Shown: positions 29,347 to 39,736 of the stretch, piece after piece
How the letters are laid out: every line of letters begins with the position of its first letter
Numbering within the stretch: position 1 is the stretch's first letter
Assembly: GCF_001548115.1 (NCBI RefSeq)
Contig: NZ_AP014821.1
Coordinates: 3,909,262 to 3,973,261 of the forward strand
From: Geminocystis sp. NIES-3709
Lineage (GTDB): Bacteria; Cyanobacteriota; Cyanobacteriia; Cyanobacteriales; Cyanobacteriaceae
DNA length: 64,000 bases
Reading direction: 5' to 3'
Translations under genes and position numbers: made by a program
Notes under the pieces: model-generated
Databases searched by the model: none
What the model saw: only the letters and a program-made list of their open reading frames with translations
Told to the model about the DNA's origin: nothing

Positions 29347-31620
29347 TTAAATATACATAGCAAAATAATCGTTGTAAATTTCGGTATTTTTATCTAGTGT
29401 TTCGGCAATTTTTTCTTTTTCTTGTTGTGCTAAATTAACGTTATTTATTAAACTATCTTGAGAGATAAAATCTCCACAATATTCGTTTGCCGGCACAGCA
29501 GAATCCATCTTTTTGGGATAGCTAAGATTAAGATTATTCATAATAGTAATAAATTGTTCCCGAGTACGATCGACAAATCGAGGATTAAGACGTTTTTCTT
29601 CACCGATAGTTGAAACAGTACGCCCTTTATAATCATGGGCAGGATATACTAAGGTTTCATCAGGTAGAGTAAATAATTTTTCTGTAATAACATCGTATAA
29701 AGTTCCAGCGTCTCCTCCTTGAAAGTCTGTACGTCCACAGCCTCGAATAAATAAAGCATCTCCTGTTAAAAGGTGAGTTTTGTTGACTAAATAAGTAATA
29801 TGACTAGCTGTATGTCCGGGTGTAGTTATTGTTTCGATCGAGATTGAACCGATTTTCAAGGTTTCTCCACCACTCAAAGACCGATCAGCCTTAGTAACAG
29901 ACGGATTATAGGGTACAATGACTTTACATCCCGTTCTTTGTCTAAGTTTTCCCGCCCCTGTAATATGATCAGCGTGAAGGTGAGTTTCTAAGCAGTAAAT
30001 CAATTTTAATCCCAATTCTTCCAAAACTTCCAAATCTCGATCGACTTGTTCTAATACTGAATCTACTAACACTCCTTCTTTAGTTTGACTATCAGCAATG
30101 AGATAAGTATAACTGCTTGTTTCGGGATCAAAAAATTGACGAAATAGGAGAGTATTTGTCTTAATACCATTATTTGAAGAAATTACAGGAATAGAATGGC
30201 TAGGTAAAGGACGTACTCTTAAAGGAAGATCTGCTAAAATCCTTTCAGCTAAAGATTGTGCTTGTTGTCTCAATTCTGGTATAGCAATAGTTTCCCATAA
30301 ATCTCCTTTGCGTGGTGTACCAATTAGGTAGAGAAAATTAGAAATATCCCCATTAGCACTGATAATGCGACTATCAAAGGTGCTATCGATTCCTAAACCC
30401 AAAATATTTGCTCGAATTAGTCCTTGTGCTTGTAAATCAGTAATTAAAGGATGAGGACATTGACGATAATCTGTGGAAATACCAGTACAGTTAATTACTC
30501 GATCGACTAAAATAGTCTTATCCTCATTTTGATGTCGAAGACAAATTGTTACTGCAACTTTATCCCCTTGCCTTCGATAGTTTTTAATTCTTCCTGCATT
30601 GATCGTTAATTGTCCTAAATTCAATTTTTCTGTGATAATTTGGGCAATATTTGGGGCGATGCGATGACGGTGAATATCCCAATAGGGATTAACATGACGT
30701 AAAAACCGTTTTTGTTCAATTTTGGGTAATTTTTGCCATAATTTCTGGGTAATAGGGCGTAATGAGTCAATAATCGATCGCCAATTATATCCATCCTTTT
30801 GTGCTTGTTGAATCTCTTGTCTAATTAGTTTAACTAACCCTCTGATAGTATTCGGTGCATTCTCTACCGTCAAAAAAGAGTTATAAGATTTAGCTTTTTG
30901 ATGACTTTGAGGACATAAACCTCGACGAGAAAAAGCGTAAATTTTACCTTGATGAGAACGATCGTGTAATGCCACAACCATATCTATCATTGTTAAACCC
31001 GTACCCACCAAAAGTATATCTGCGGTAGAATCAAGATTATCTAAAGCAGAATTTGACCAACCATTATAAGAGTTATTATCTTCACTTTTTGAAGGATTCA
31101 CTGGGGAATTACCTATGGCTAAAACCACTTTATTGGCGGTGAAACATCTACCGCTACGCAAAGAGATTAAATTGCCTTTTTCTGACTTTTCAACCCCTAC
31201 TACCTCATCTTGGAGAGTTTCTAAATAAACATCATTCCGGCTAGTGGCTTGGGCTTCTGCTAAGATAGATTGAATATATAAACCGTAAACTTTACGAGGA
31301 ATAAAAGTACTAGGATCGATCGATTCAGGTAATAAAGTTTTCAACTGATCATGATTATAGTTAAGCCATCGTAAAAAATGTCCTGAATCGTTGGGAAAAG
31401 CACTCATGTTACCAGCAGAAACATTTAATAAATGACTGTTTTCTTCAGTAGAATAAGCAATACCTGTTCCTATTTCTTTGTTTCGTTCAATGAGCTTAAT
31501 AATCAAAGGTTGAGTCGCATTTTTTAAGAGATGAACTGCAATTAATGAACCACTAAAACCAGCTCCTACAATAGCAATAGTTAAAGGATTAGAAGCGTTG
31601 AGAAAACTATTATTAAACAT
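29347..31620 (-). CDS. Fusion of a YdhS-like FAD/NAD(P) protein with a persulfide-dioxygenase-like domain
   Basis: 757 aa. Residues 1-470 are a flavoprotein of the COG4529/YdhS type: dinucleotide-binding IAIVGAGFSGSLIAVHLL, then GTGIAYSTEENSHLLNVSAG, NMSAFPNDSGHFLRWL, a second nucleotide site DILLVGTGLTMIDMVVAL, and RVINCTGIS. Residues 488-715 are a metallo-beta-lactamase domain of the ETHE1 type: H547-x-H549-x-D551-H552, H603 in TPGH, D621 in TGDALFIRGCGRTDFQGGD, H662 in VYPAHDYKG. ETHE1 enzymes oxidise glutathione persulfide to sulfite. A rhodanese gene lies just upstream on the same strand (134-base gap). The fusion suggests sulfide or persulfide handling; the reaction of the flavin half is unknown. 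Confidence 0.85.
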   Translation of the reverse strand: MFNNSFLNASNPLTIAIVGAGFSGSLIAVHLLKNATQPLIIKLIERNKEIGTGIAYSTEENSHLLNVSAGNMSAFPNDSGHFLRWLNYNHDQLKTLLPESIDPSTFIPRKVYGLYIQSILAEAQATSRNDVYLETLQDEVVGVEKSEKGNLISLRSGRCFTANKVVLAIGNSPVNPSKSEDNNSYNGWSNSALDNLDSTADILLVGTGLTMIDMVVALHDRSHQGKIYAFSRRGLCPQSHQKAKSYNSFLTVENAPNTIRGLVKLIRQEIQQAQKDGYNWRSIIDSLRPITQKLWQKLPKIEQKRFLRHVNPYWDIHRHRIAPNIAQIITEKLNLGQLTINAGRIKNYRRQGDKVAVTICLRHQNEDKTILVDRVINCTGISTDYRQCPHPLITDLQAQGLIRANILGLGIDSTFDSRIISANGDISNFLYLIGTPRKGDLWETIAIPELRQQAQSLAERILADLPLRVRPLPSHSIPVISSNNGIKTNTLLFRQFFDPETSSYTYLIADSQTKEGVLVDSVLEQVDRDLEVLEELGLKLIYCLETHLHADHITGAGKLRQRTGCKVIVPYNPSVTKADRSLSGGETLKIGSISIETITTPGHTASHITYLVNKTHLLTGDALFIRGCGRTDFQGGDAGTLYDVITEKLFTLPDETLVYPAHDYKGRTVSTIGEEKRLNPRFVDRTREQFITIMNNLNLSYPKKMDSAVPANEYCGDFISQDSLINNVNLAQQEKEKIAETLDKNTEIYNDYFAMYI

Positions 31621-31754
31621 AATTACACCTCTTAGAAAAATTTGTTTATCTTAGAATACATTGTCAATTTTGAAGATAAATTAATTCTAAAAATTATTTT
31701 TTATAATAAACAAAAATAAAAAAATTTTATTAATCATCTTCATAGAGGATGGTA

Positions 31755-32120
31755 CTATTCTGACACTATTTCTTTGCCTTTATTTGTCCATGCAGTAATT
31801 CCACCTTCAAGAGACACCACATTACGATAACCCAACTTATTGAGGACATTTGTTGCTAAAGCACTACGATTCCCACCGGCACAGTAACAAATAATTTTAG
31901 TTGATTTATCGGAAATAACTCGATCGATATGATCTTCAATTAGATTTAAACTAAGATTTTGTGCGCTTATTAAATGCCCTGCTTGATATTCAAAACTTTC
32001 CCGAACATCAAGAACGACAACATCATTTTCCTTAATAATCTTTTCTACTTCATCAGGAGAAACTTGTTTAATATGTGCTTTTACTTGGGAAGCGAGTTTA
32101 ATTAAGTCTTGGTGAGTCAT
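31755..32120 (-). CDS. Single-domain rhodanese-like sulfurtransferase
   Basis: 121 aa. Substrate-binding strands VVVLDVRESFEYQAGHL and the active-site loop C80-A-G-G-N-R-S in IICYCAGGNRSALATNVL show an intact catalytic cysteine. It moves sulfane sulfur between small thiols or proteins. It precedes the flavoprotein-persulfide dioxygenase gene in the same direction, so the two probably work together. It is cytoplasmic, with no signal peptide. Confidence 0.9.
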   Translation of the reverse strand: MTHQDLIKLASQVKAHIKQVSPDEVEKIIKENDVVVLDVRESFEYQAGHLISAQNLSLNLIEDHIDRVISDKSTKIICYCAGGNRSALATNVLNKLGYRNVVSLEGGITAWTNKGKEIVSE

Positions 32121-32288
32121 AATTTTATTTCAATTGTTTATTAAATTTAATACTTATGATTTTGTCTGATTAACACCTTCAACCCTTATTAATTAAAGTT
32201 TAAGACATCGAAATCAGGTATAATTCATAGAATGAAATTAAAAATGAAAGTGATTGTATTTAATTATTTTTTCTTCAAAATATAAAAA

Positions 32289-32990
32289 TTAACCAAATTC
32301 TTCTTCAATGATGCGCCAACTAACGGAAATAACTCCTTTTTGTAAACTCAATCTACTGGCAATTTGTTCTAAAAGTTGATCGTCTCTGCTTTGGGTTAAC
32401 ATCTCAGCCTCTACGTTTACTTTATCAGGAGTGTTGTGGTAATCTTCACTGTGTAATGCTCTGAGAGTTATATTACTAGAGCTTACGGATTGTAACAATA
32501 ATGCCCTAACATGAATTTCCTGCTTTCTTTGACACACTAAGGAAAATTGATAAGCTAACTGTCTTTCTGTGCCTTGTAAAGATTGTTCATTAATACGATT
32601 AGCGATCGGACGTAAAACGGTATTAGAGAGTAAAACAGCTATAGCTCCAATAAAGGCTTGATAAATGAAACCACCACCAGCTAAAGAACCGATCGCAGCA
32701 GAACACCAAATAGTAGCGGCTGTATTTAATCCTCGAACAGTGATACCTTCCCTTAAGATGACACCTCCGGCTAAAAAACCGATGCCAGAAACTACTTGAG
32801 CGGCTATACGAGTAGGACTTGCATCGTTGGGAGTGAGAACAGAAAGCAGTACAAAAAGAGCTGAACCGGTTGCCACTAAAGTACTGGTACGTAAACCAGC
32901 CATTCTTTGTCGCCATTGACGTTCAAATCCTAGTATTGAACCAAGTAAAAAGGCAACGGTTATCCTAACCGCAAAATCTGTCCATCCCAT
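32289..32990 (-). CDS. MgtC/SapB family membrane protein
   Basis: 233 aa. The N-terminal two thirds has four to five membrane segments with MgtC hallmarks: FLLGSILGFERQWRQRMAGL, RTSTLVATGSALFVLLS, AAQVVSGIGFLAGGVIL, and GLNTAATIWCSAAIGSLAGG. The C-terminal 80 residues are an ACT-like cytosolic domain (IHVRALLLQSVSSSNITLRA). MgtC proteins modulate magnesium and membrane energetics in other bacteria; the role in cyanobacteria is not defined. Confidence 0.88.
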   Translation of the reverse strand: MGWTDFAVRITVAFLLGSILGFERQWRQRMAGLRTSTLVATGSALFVLLSVLTPNDASPTRIAAQVVSGIGFLAGGVILREGITVRGLNTAATIWCSAAIGSLAGGGFIYQAFIGAIAVLLSNTVLRPIANRINEQSLQGTERQLAYQFSLVCQRKQEIHVRALLLQSVSSSNITLRALHSEDYHNTPDKVNVEAEMLTQSRDDQLLEQIASRLSLQKGVISVSWRIIEEEFG

Positions 32991-33108
32991 GGTTATTCAC
33001 CTCTACTAATGGTTAAATTTAGGTTAACAATAGATTAAGACATTGATTTTAGGATACAGTTAGTCTTGATGTCAAGATGTTTCTGAATACATTTAAGGTT
33101 AAAATGGA

Positions 33109-34845
33109 TTATTTCAAGCGAATGGCAACCCCGTGTAAGTCGCTGTGTTCTTTACCGATATAATCATGACCTCCGGCAATTTTGGCGATCGCACTATCTT
33201 GGGTATTAGAACTGCGTAAAACTGAAACTAAATGCCCAGATGCACCATTTTCATTAAGCTCGATGACACCAACTCCGGGGCAACTTCCTTGACCAGAATG
33301 TGCTACAGATACAGGAATTGCACCCCGTAAAGCCACAAATACATATTTACCATCGGGACTAGCTTCCATTAAATCGGGAGCAGGATCATTTTTGGGTAAA
33401 TTAGGATCATCGGTGATAGATGCAGAAGCACAAGCGCCCACTCCTTTACCTTTACCATCGGCGGAGGTAAGATCGTAACTGGTATGTTTAAAGGTTTTAG
33501 TGTCGAATACTTCGATTTTGTTTTGAATGCGATCGGTATTGTGAATATATGAACCTGAGACGGTTTTAACCATACCATGATTATCATGACGAGTACTAAC
33601 GCCGGGTAACTGTCCAGTGGTATTTTCTTTTTCTCCAGTAGTGCTACCATTGCTAGAAGTATTATTTGCTTCTTTATAGACAATTACGGGTTCGGGAGTA
33701 TTAGGTGCATTAGGAGTCGTGCCAAAAGCCTTGTCATCTAAAGTATAGAGACTGAAGGTTGATTGGGTAGCCCCCGCATCGGAAGCGGAAACCCCTGCAT
33801 TTAACCAAACTTTGCCATCAACTTCAACACCACCACAACCTGCACCATTAAGCACCTGTGAGCCATATTCCCCCACAATACTCATGGGGGTAGTTTTTGT
33901 ATTGGCAACGATTAACCCCCCTGCGGCTAAAGTAATATAAGCATGATCTGTACTAGAAACAATGGGACAAATGATTAAATTATTAGCCCTACCACCTTTG
34001 TCGGCGTTTGTCCCAGCAGTACAACCATTTTCTTTACACTCTTCATTGGGAGTTAAATCCCCTAACGCTCCCTCATCGTAACTGCCTGTAATTTTACCGA
34101 TTAAGTCGTGATTTTGAGCATTTTTACCGAGATAAACTTTAGCAGAATCTGTAATTTCTGTACCTTTTCCGACTCCTAAAGAAGCTGATTTGTTATACAC
34201 TGCATCGATAATTTTACCTTGGGCATTACGGGTAATATCAATTCTTTCTAAAAGTTTACCGTTTAAGTTTGCCAATAATAAGGCACTACCATCGGAGTTC
34301 CAAAAGGACATATGTACTGAACGTTTAGGATCACTGCCATTAGTACCTGTTACTCGAAAAAGTGCGATCGCCTCTTTGGTTTCTCCATCAATGATACCTG
34401 CATAACCACCGCCGGGGGTGAATAAATTAACATTGAGATACTTGTTTTGAGGATCGGTTAACATACCGTGTAAACGTCCAAATCCTTCTAAATCGGCGAT
34501 CGTCTTACCAGTAGCCCCATTTTCATCATATTCGGCTAAATTCTTGGGAAAAATGACGTTTATATCGCAAGGGCCATCTCCTGTTTTATTTGTACCATCA
34601 CAACCGAGGGGTTTTGCTGGTGTACCAGTTTTGATTTGGTTTTCTACATCTTTACTATCCCACACCCAAATCCAACCGCCTTTAACTCCTGCTTTTTCCA
34701 TTCCAGCAACGGAGTTAGATTGATCTGATCCCCAGATTTCATAACTCGGATTCGCTGCTATCCCTTGATAGATAATCAATAAAGTGGTGACAATGGCGAT
34801 CGAAATTAAGGCGATAAATTTTTTCAGATATTTTAATGGATTCAT
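33109..34845 (-). CDS. Secreted protein, probable beta-propeller, unknown function
   Basis: 578 aa with an N-terminal hydrophobic signal or anchor (FIALISIAIVTTLLIIYQGI, likely cleaved near GIAA). The mature part is Gly/Asn/Asp-rich with repeated strand patterns (SVHMSFWNSDGSALLLANLN, LMEASPDGKYVFVALRGAIP) that fit a YVTN/WD-type propeller. It has five or more cysteines in pairs (LGCDGTNKTGDGPCD, EECKENGC) suited to disulfides. No enzyme motif was recognised. It is followed upstream by a sulfate-binding protein gene on the same strand (89-base gap), hinting at a periplasmic partnership; that link is inference. Confidence 0.6.
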   Translation of the reverse strand: MNPLKYLKKFIALISIAIVTTLLIIYQGIAANPSYEIWGSDQSNSVAGMEKAGVKGGWIWVWDSKDVENQIKTGTPAKPLGCDGTNKTGDGPCDINVIFPKNLAEYDENGATGKTIADLEGFGRLHGMLTDPQNKYLNVNLFTPGGGYAGIIDGETKEAIALFRVTGTNGSDPKRSVHMSFWNSDGSALLLANLNGKLLERIDITRNAQGKIIDAVYNKSASLGVGKGTEITDSAKVYLGKNAQNHDLIGKITGSYDEGALGDLTPNEECKENGCTAGTNADKGGRANNLIICPIVSSTDHAYITLAAGGLIVANTKTTPMSIVGEYGSQVLNGAGCGGVEVDGKVWLNAGVSASDAGATQSTFSLYTLDDKAFGTTPNAPNTPEPVIVYKEANNTSSNGSTTGEKENTTGQLPGVSTRHDNHGMVKTVSGSYIHNTDRIQNKIEVFDTKTFKHTSYDLTSADGKGKGVGACASASITDDPNLPKNDPAPDLMEASPDGKYVFVALRGAIPVSVAHSGQGSCPGVGVIELNENGASGHLVSVLRSSNTQDSAIAKIAGGHDYIGKEHSDLHGVAIRLK

Positions 34846-34934
34846 GATCTCCTATTGATTAGTGGTGAAGGGTGTTATCAGATTACATTATAGATAATTT
34901 TTACTTGTTGTCAAAATAAATTAGGATACAATTA

Positions 34935-35975
34935 TTATCGTTTGGCGATAATTTGGTCAAAAACTGCTTTATCGGCGAAGAATTTAGTCTGAATTTGTCC
35001 CCAACCGCCAAAATCTTTTACTGTCACCAATTTTTTAACCGTCGGATATTCAGAGGCAAATTCTTTAGCAACTTGATCATTCACAGGGCGAAAACCAACT
35101 TTAGCAAATTCCCTTTGTGCTTGAGGAGTAAATAAATATTTGACAAAGGCTTCTGCTATTTTCCTTGTGCCATGTTTATCAATGTTTTTATCCACTACTG
35201 CCACAGGATTATCGATCGAAATATTATAATCTGTGGGTACATAGTAAGGAACTTGAGAACCTTTTTTCTTGGCTAAAATTGCTTCATTTTCATAATTTAA
35301 TAAGACGTTACCTCTACCTCTTTTATAGAATACGTCACTAGCTTCTCTGGCATCTTTAGGTAATTGAGGTACAGGAATATTGCGATAAATTTTCTCCACA
35401 AATGCTTTAGCTTGGGCATCTGTTCCACCATTTAGAGCAATTGAACCCCATAATCCTAAAAAATTCCATTGAGCACCACCTGAAGTTTTTGGACTAGCGG
35501 TAATTACTTTAACATTTTCATTGGCTAAATCAGACCATTTTTTGGGTTTGATCCCTTTTTCACGGGTGATAAATGTGATTACGGATTTAGTTACGATCGC
35601 ACCATTGGGAGCTTTATTTTCCCATCCTGATTTTATTAATCCTGCTTTTTCTAGTTTTTTTGTATCTCCTGCTAAGGCTAAAGCCGCAACATCTGCTTCT
35701 AAACCGTTAATAATGGCTTTAGTTTGAGTGCCAGAACCAGCATAACTTTGACGAAACACGACATCTTGTCCTGTTTTCTTTTTCCAATCGGCAACAAATT
35801 GAGGAATAATTTTTGAGTAAGCACTTTGAGTCACTGCATAGGAAACCAGAGTAATAGTTTTTGGCTGTTGTGCTTTTGCTGAAAAATTCAAAGAAAATAA
35901 TAAAGCGATAATTAAACCTGCTAACCCTAAACTGATAAGGCGTAGATATTTAGAAAACATAAGTTTTTGCTTCAT
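34935..35975 (-). CDS. sbpA: Periplasmic sulfate-binding protein
   Basis: 346 aa from ATG 35975 (the frame opens at a TTG at 35996). Signal peptide: LISLGLAGLIIALLFSLNFS, cleavage near AKAQ. Family signatures of sulfate/thiosulfate-binding proteins: VVFRQSYAGSGTQTKAIING, LEADVAALALAGDTKKL, FITREKGIKPKKWSDLA, TSGGAQWNFLGLWGSIA and VNDQVAKEF. It delivers sulfate to an ABC importer. No permease or ATPase gene is adjacent, so it is an orphan here or serves components elsewhere. Confidence 0.9.
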   Translation of the reverse strand: MKQKLMFSKYLRLISLGLAGLIIALLFSLNFSAKAQQPKTITLVSYAVTQSAYSKIIPQFVADWKKKTGQDVVFRQSYAGSGTQTKAIINGLEADVAALALAGDTKKLEKAGLIKSGWENKAPNGAIVTKSVITFITREKGIKPKKWSDLANENVKVITASPKTSGGAQWNFLGLWGSIALNGGTDAQAKAFVEKIYRNIPVPQLPKDAREASDVFYKRGRGNVLLNYENEAILAKKKGSQVPYYVPTDYNISIDNPVAVVDKNIDKHGTRKIAEAFVKYLFTPQAQREFAKVGFRPVNDQVAKEFASEYPTVKKLVTVKDFGGWGQIQTKFFADKAVFDQIIAKR

Positions 35976-36167
35976 TTTATTTTTATTAAAATTCAATTTT
36001 AAATGTTTTTAAAATCATTTTCAAGAGTTTTGTCTGAAATGAGTCATAAAAAATAAAGTTCAATAATGATTTATGGATAAAGATTTTAGATTGTTTGATG
36101 GTTGCCAAAGTACAGAAGAATATGTTATTTTCTAAATTAGAAAACAAGCAGAAATGAATTTTAAATC

Positions 36168-36527
36168 GTGCAAATTTTAATTGTAGATGATTTTAAATCA
36201 GAGTTAGAGTTAATTAGTGAGTATTTAACTTCCGATGGTTATTCTGTAATTACGGCACTGAATGGTCAAGAAGCATTAGCGAAAATTGCTGAGAATAAGC
36301 CTGATGCAATTATTACAGATTGGATGATGCCAGAAATGGGAGGGTTAGATTTATGTCGGCAATTAAAAAAAAATCCAGCAACAGCGAATATTCCTATTAT
36401 TGCTTGTACGGCAAAAGATAAAGATCTCGATCGTCTTTGGGCAAAAAAGCAAGGTGTAAAGGCTTACTTAGTGAAACCTTGTTCAAAAGAAGAATTAATT
36501 AATGCAGTGGAATCTATCAATCAATAA
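36168..36527 (+). CDS. CheY/PilH-type response regulator, cluster 2
   Basis: 119 aa receiver with VDDFKSELELI, acceptor Asp51 in ITDWMMPEMGGLD, and VKPCSKEEL. The start is a GTG, without a strong ribosome site. It opens the second five-gene chemosensory operon, a paralogue of that at 19767-27584 with the same order and direction. Substitutions against the first copy are scattered and conservative, as expected for old functional paralogues. Confidence 0.88.
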   Translation: MQILIVDDFKSELELISEYLTSDGYSVITALNGQEALAKIAENKPDAIITDWMMPEMGGLDLCRQLKKNPATANIPIIACTAKDKDLDRLWAKKQGVKAYLVKPCSKEELINAVESINQ

Positions 36528-36590
36528 AATCAGTTATTTTTTGTTAATTTTTGGCTTTTTGTCAGCCTTCAGGAGGAAACTTTCCTAGAT

Positions 36591-37172
36591 ATGTCAAGCA
36601 CTTCAACTATTTCTCGATTACAAGAATTATTGCCTCAATTATTTCAAGCATCAGAAATCAAAGGCGATCGTTATCTTCGTTTTGGTATTAATAAATTATC
36701 CGTTTTAATCCCTATGGGTAATATTCAAGAATCTTTATTAGTGTCAGGGGAAAAAATTACACCTATTCCAAAAATGCCTTTATCCATGATGGGACTCATC
36801 AGTTCCAGAGAAGCCGTATTTTGTGTGTTTGACTTAGGACAATTAATTGGTTTACCCCCCTTATCATCTTATTTAAGACAATATCATGTTGTGGTTTTAA
36901 AAGAATTGTCCTCAGATTTATTGATAGGAATAGCAGTGCATCAAATTCAAGGAGTGACGAGGGTTATTTCTGAAGAAATTTGTACTGATGAAGAAATTTA
37001 TAGTTTGTTACCAAAAAAAGATCTCCCAATGTTTTTAAAAAATTACTTTAAAGGCGGTTTTCAAGATATGGGAGAAGATTTATTAATTTTAGATTTACCG
37101 ACGTTATTTTCTCAGATCGAATCATCCCATTTACAAAAGGAATCTCACGATTACATATTAAATCAAAATTGA
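36591..37172 (+). CDS. CheW-like coupling protein, cluster 2
   Basis: 193 aa; AGGAGG lies 14 bases before the ATG. Fold markers: [60 protein letters not shown] and [16 protein letters not shown]. Its stop falls 8 bases before the ATG of the MCP gene, indicating tight co-translation, closer than in cluster 1. The C-terminal 20 residues extend beyond the cluster 1 protein. Confidence 0.88.
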   Translation: MSSTSTISRLQELLPQLFQASEIKGDRYLRFGINKLSVLIPMGNIQESLLVSGEKITPIPKMPLSMMGLISSREAVFCVFDLGQLIGLPPLSSYLRQYHVVVLKELSSDLLIGIAVHQIQGVTRVISEEICTDEEIYSLLPKKDLPMFLKNYFKGGFQDMGEDLLILDLPTLFSQIESSHLQKESHDYILNQN

Positions 37173-37180
37173 AGGTAATT

Positions 37181-39604
37181 ATGACTATATCTAACAATGA
37201 AAATTTGATTCAAGATCAACAAGCCTTATCTCATTCTCTGATGAGAAAAAAGATAATTAATGATCTATTCTCTGATTTAAAAAATAAATTTTCTCCTCAA
37301 AATACTCCTCAATCTTCTCGACGTACTTTACGCAATCAATTATTAATTACGATTTTACCTACCGTAATTGTTCCTTTGGCGATCGCAAGTACTGTGGCTA
37401 TTAGTTTTACTCAACGTCAAGCGAAAGAAAAATTACAGATTGACACGATTCAAACTCTGCGTTTAGCGGCAGAAGCAACTCGTCAATCAATGGAAGATAT
37501 TTTTAGGGTGACAGACTTACTCGAAATTAATCCCGTAGTAACAGAATCCTTAACATTCGCTTACAACAAAGTACAATCTGAAAAATTAACGACAAAATCT
37601 GTAGAAGATTTAGAACAAACTTACAATGAAAAAAGGTTACTTTCAGAATCACAGAGAAAGAATATTAATGACTACTTACAAAATATAACGAGTAGAGAGT
37701 TATTAGATAATATTGTGGTGACGGAAAAAAATGGTTATACCGTTGATTATAGTTCTCGATCGAGTAGTTTTGTTCAAAATAATAGTGATTGGTGGGATTC
37801 TGTTTCCTTTGAAAATCGTAGAGTAATAGAGCCACAATTCGATGAAACTTCAGGTACAGCTTTTGTAACCTTGATTCGCTCCATTAAAGATCCTATTTCT
37901 ACAAACTTTTTAGGCATCACCAAAGTTACTAAATCCATTGAAGATTTAAACGAGCGTATCTTTGATTCTTTGAAGGTTAAAATTTCTGAATCTCAAGAGG
38001 TGCAAGTCGTTAGTGCCAGTTCTGGAGAGGCTTTGAGTACTTTTACTATTGAAGATGCTCAAGCATTAGGGGAAGTAAGAGGAGGAGAGACTCTGATTGA
38101 GGCAATTCGTCTTTTTCAATCTTCTATTACAGATTCCCCAGAAGAACCAGAAGTTATTATATCTAACTTAGAAGGAAAAAATGGGATTTCTAATGTCAGT
38201 ATCAGCAATACAGTCACTGATGAATTAATTTTGTCTTTGGAACTTCAAGAGCGAATCTTTAATGTCCTTAATGTACCAGAAAGTGATCTAGTAGTGGTTG
38301 CATCGGTAGAAAAAACTGAAATTGCTCGAGCAGGGCAGAAATTAGCACTCAATCTGACTTTTATTGCTATCATTCTGGCTGCGATCGCCACAGTACTTGT
38401 GGTATTATTAGCTCGACAACTATCTCAACCCTTAACTAACCTCACCAATAAAGCTCAACAAGTAGCAGATGGTAACTTAGATGTACAAGTTGAGCTACAA
38501 GGTACATTAGAAACTTTTACATTGGGGGATAGTTTCAATAATCTCGTCAAACAGGTAAATAACCTCATCACCGAACAAAAAACTGTTGCCCAAGAAAGGA
38601 AAAAAGAGAAAGAGAAACTAGAAGCAGAAATTACTCAACTTTTTGAAGAAGTAGAAGGCGCTTTAGAAGGAGATTTAACCGTAAAAGCTAGTTTAGATTC
38701 GATGGAAATTAGTACCGTTGCCGATTTAATTAACGCTATTATTGACAACTTAAAAGAGATTGCAATTCAAGTAAAACAATCTACAACTGAAGTGGGATCA
38801 TCTTTAGTCGCTAATGAACAATCTATTCAACAGTTGACAGCACAAGCCATTAAAGAAGCACAGGCGACAAGTCACACCTTGGAATCGGTACAAGAAATGT
38901 CTAAGTCGATCGAAATTGTCGCTCAAAATGCTAACCAAGCGGCGACTCTAGCAGATGATGCTTTTAAAGAAACCCAAGAAAGCACACAAGTTATGGATGA
39001 TACCGTTACCAGTATTATTAGTTTGAGAACTACTGTTGGTGAAACCGCCAAAAAAATAAAGCGTTTGGGAGAATCTTCTCAGAAAATTTCTCAGGTGGTG
39101 TCTTTAATTGAAGAAATTGCCCTCAAAACTAATTTATTGGCGATTAATGCCAGTGTAGAAGCCAGTCGAGCTGGTGAACAAGGTCAAGGTTTTACGGTTG
39201 TAGCTGAACAAGTAGGCGCATTAGCGGAACAATCCGCCACAGCTACGAAGGAAATCGCCAAAATTGTCACTAATATTCAGTTAGAAACTCAAGAGGTATC
39301 CCAAGCCATGGAAGTCGGTACGACTCAAGTGGTTGATAGTACCCGTTTAGTCGAAGCAACGAAACAACGCCTAGAAACAGTGTTAGAGCGATCGCAACGA
39401 ATTAATGATTTAATGCAGTCTATTTCTCAAGCAACAGTGACACAAACGGATACATCGGCTTTAGTAACGGAGTTAATGCAACAAATCACCCGTTTTTCTG
39501 AAGAAAGACTGAAGTCTTCTCAGGAGGTGTCAGAATCTATGCGTAATACCGCTCAAGTTGCTCAAGAGTTACAGTCCGCCGTAGCACAGTTTAAGATTGA
39601 GTAG
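37181..39604 (+). CDS. Methyl-accepting chemotaxis protein (PilJ/HmpD type), cluster 2
   Basis: 807 aa from ATG 37181 (AAGG 8 bases upstream). Same plan as cluster 1: cytosolic tail, TM1 around 55-80, a periplasmic dCache-like sensor containing [17 protein letters not shown] and a WW motif, TM2, HAMP, and a signalling domain with [20 protein letters not shown]. The last 300 residues are almost unchanged from cluster 1, while the sensor (about 80-385) differs at most positions, so the two receptors probably detect different signals. Confidence 0.9.
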   Translation: MTISNNENLIQDQQALSHSLMRKKIINDLFSDLKNKFSPQNTPQSSRRTLRNQLLITILPTVIVPLAIASTVAISFTQRQAKEKLQIDTIQTLRLAAEATRQSMEDIFRVTDLLEINPVVTESLTFAYNKVQSEKLTTKSVEDLEQTYNEKRLLSESQRKNINDYLQNITSRELLDNIVVTEKNGYTVDYSSRSSSFVQNNSDWWDSVSFENRRVIEPQFDETSGTAFVTLIRSIKDPISTNFLGITKVTKSIEDLNERIFDSLKVKISESQEVQVVSASSGEALSTFTIEDAQALGEVRGGETLIEAIRLFQSSITDSPEEPEVIISNLEGKNGISNVSISNTVTDELILSLELQERIFNVLNVPESDLVVVASVEKTEIARAGQKLALNLTFIAIILAAIATVLVVLLARQLSQPLTNLTNKAQQVADGNLDVQVELQGTLETFTLGDSFNNLVKQVNNLITEQKTVAQERKKEKEKLEAEITQLFEEVEGALEGDLTVKASLDSMEISTVADLINAIIDNLKEIAIQVKQSTTEVGSSLVANEQSIQQLTAQAIKEAQATSHTLESVQEMSKSIEIVAQNANQAATLADDAFKETQESTQVMDDTVTSIISLRTTVGETAKKIKRLGESSQKISQVVSLIEEIALKTNLLAINASVEASRAGEQGQGFTVVAEQVGALAEQSATATKEIAKIVTNIQLETQEVSQAMEVGTTQVVDSTRLVEATKQRLETVLERSQRINDLMQSISQATVTQTDTSALVTELMQQITRFSEERLKSSQEVSESMRNTAQVAQELQSAVAQFKIE

Positions 39605-39736
39605 TTTCTGTTTATGCTGGCTTGGATTTAAGTCTCGCAAAGGTGCAAAGTTTGTTTAGTCGAAAAATAAAGTTTTTTATCAACGAAATTCAACAAAGTA
39701 TTGCTAGTTATTCATCAAAATTAATGGTAAAAAGAA

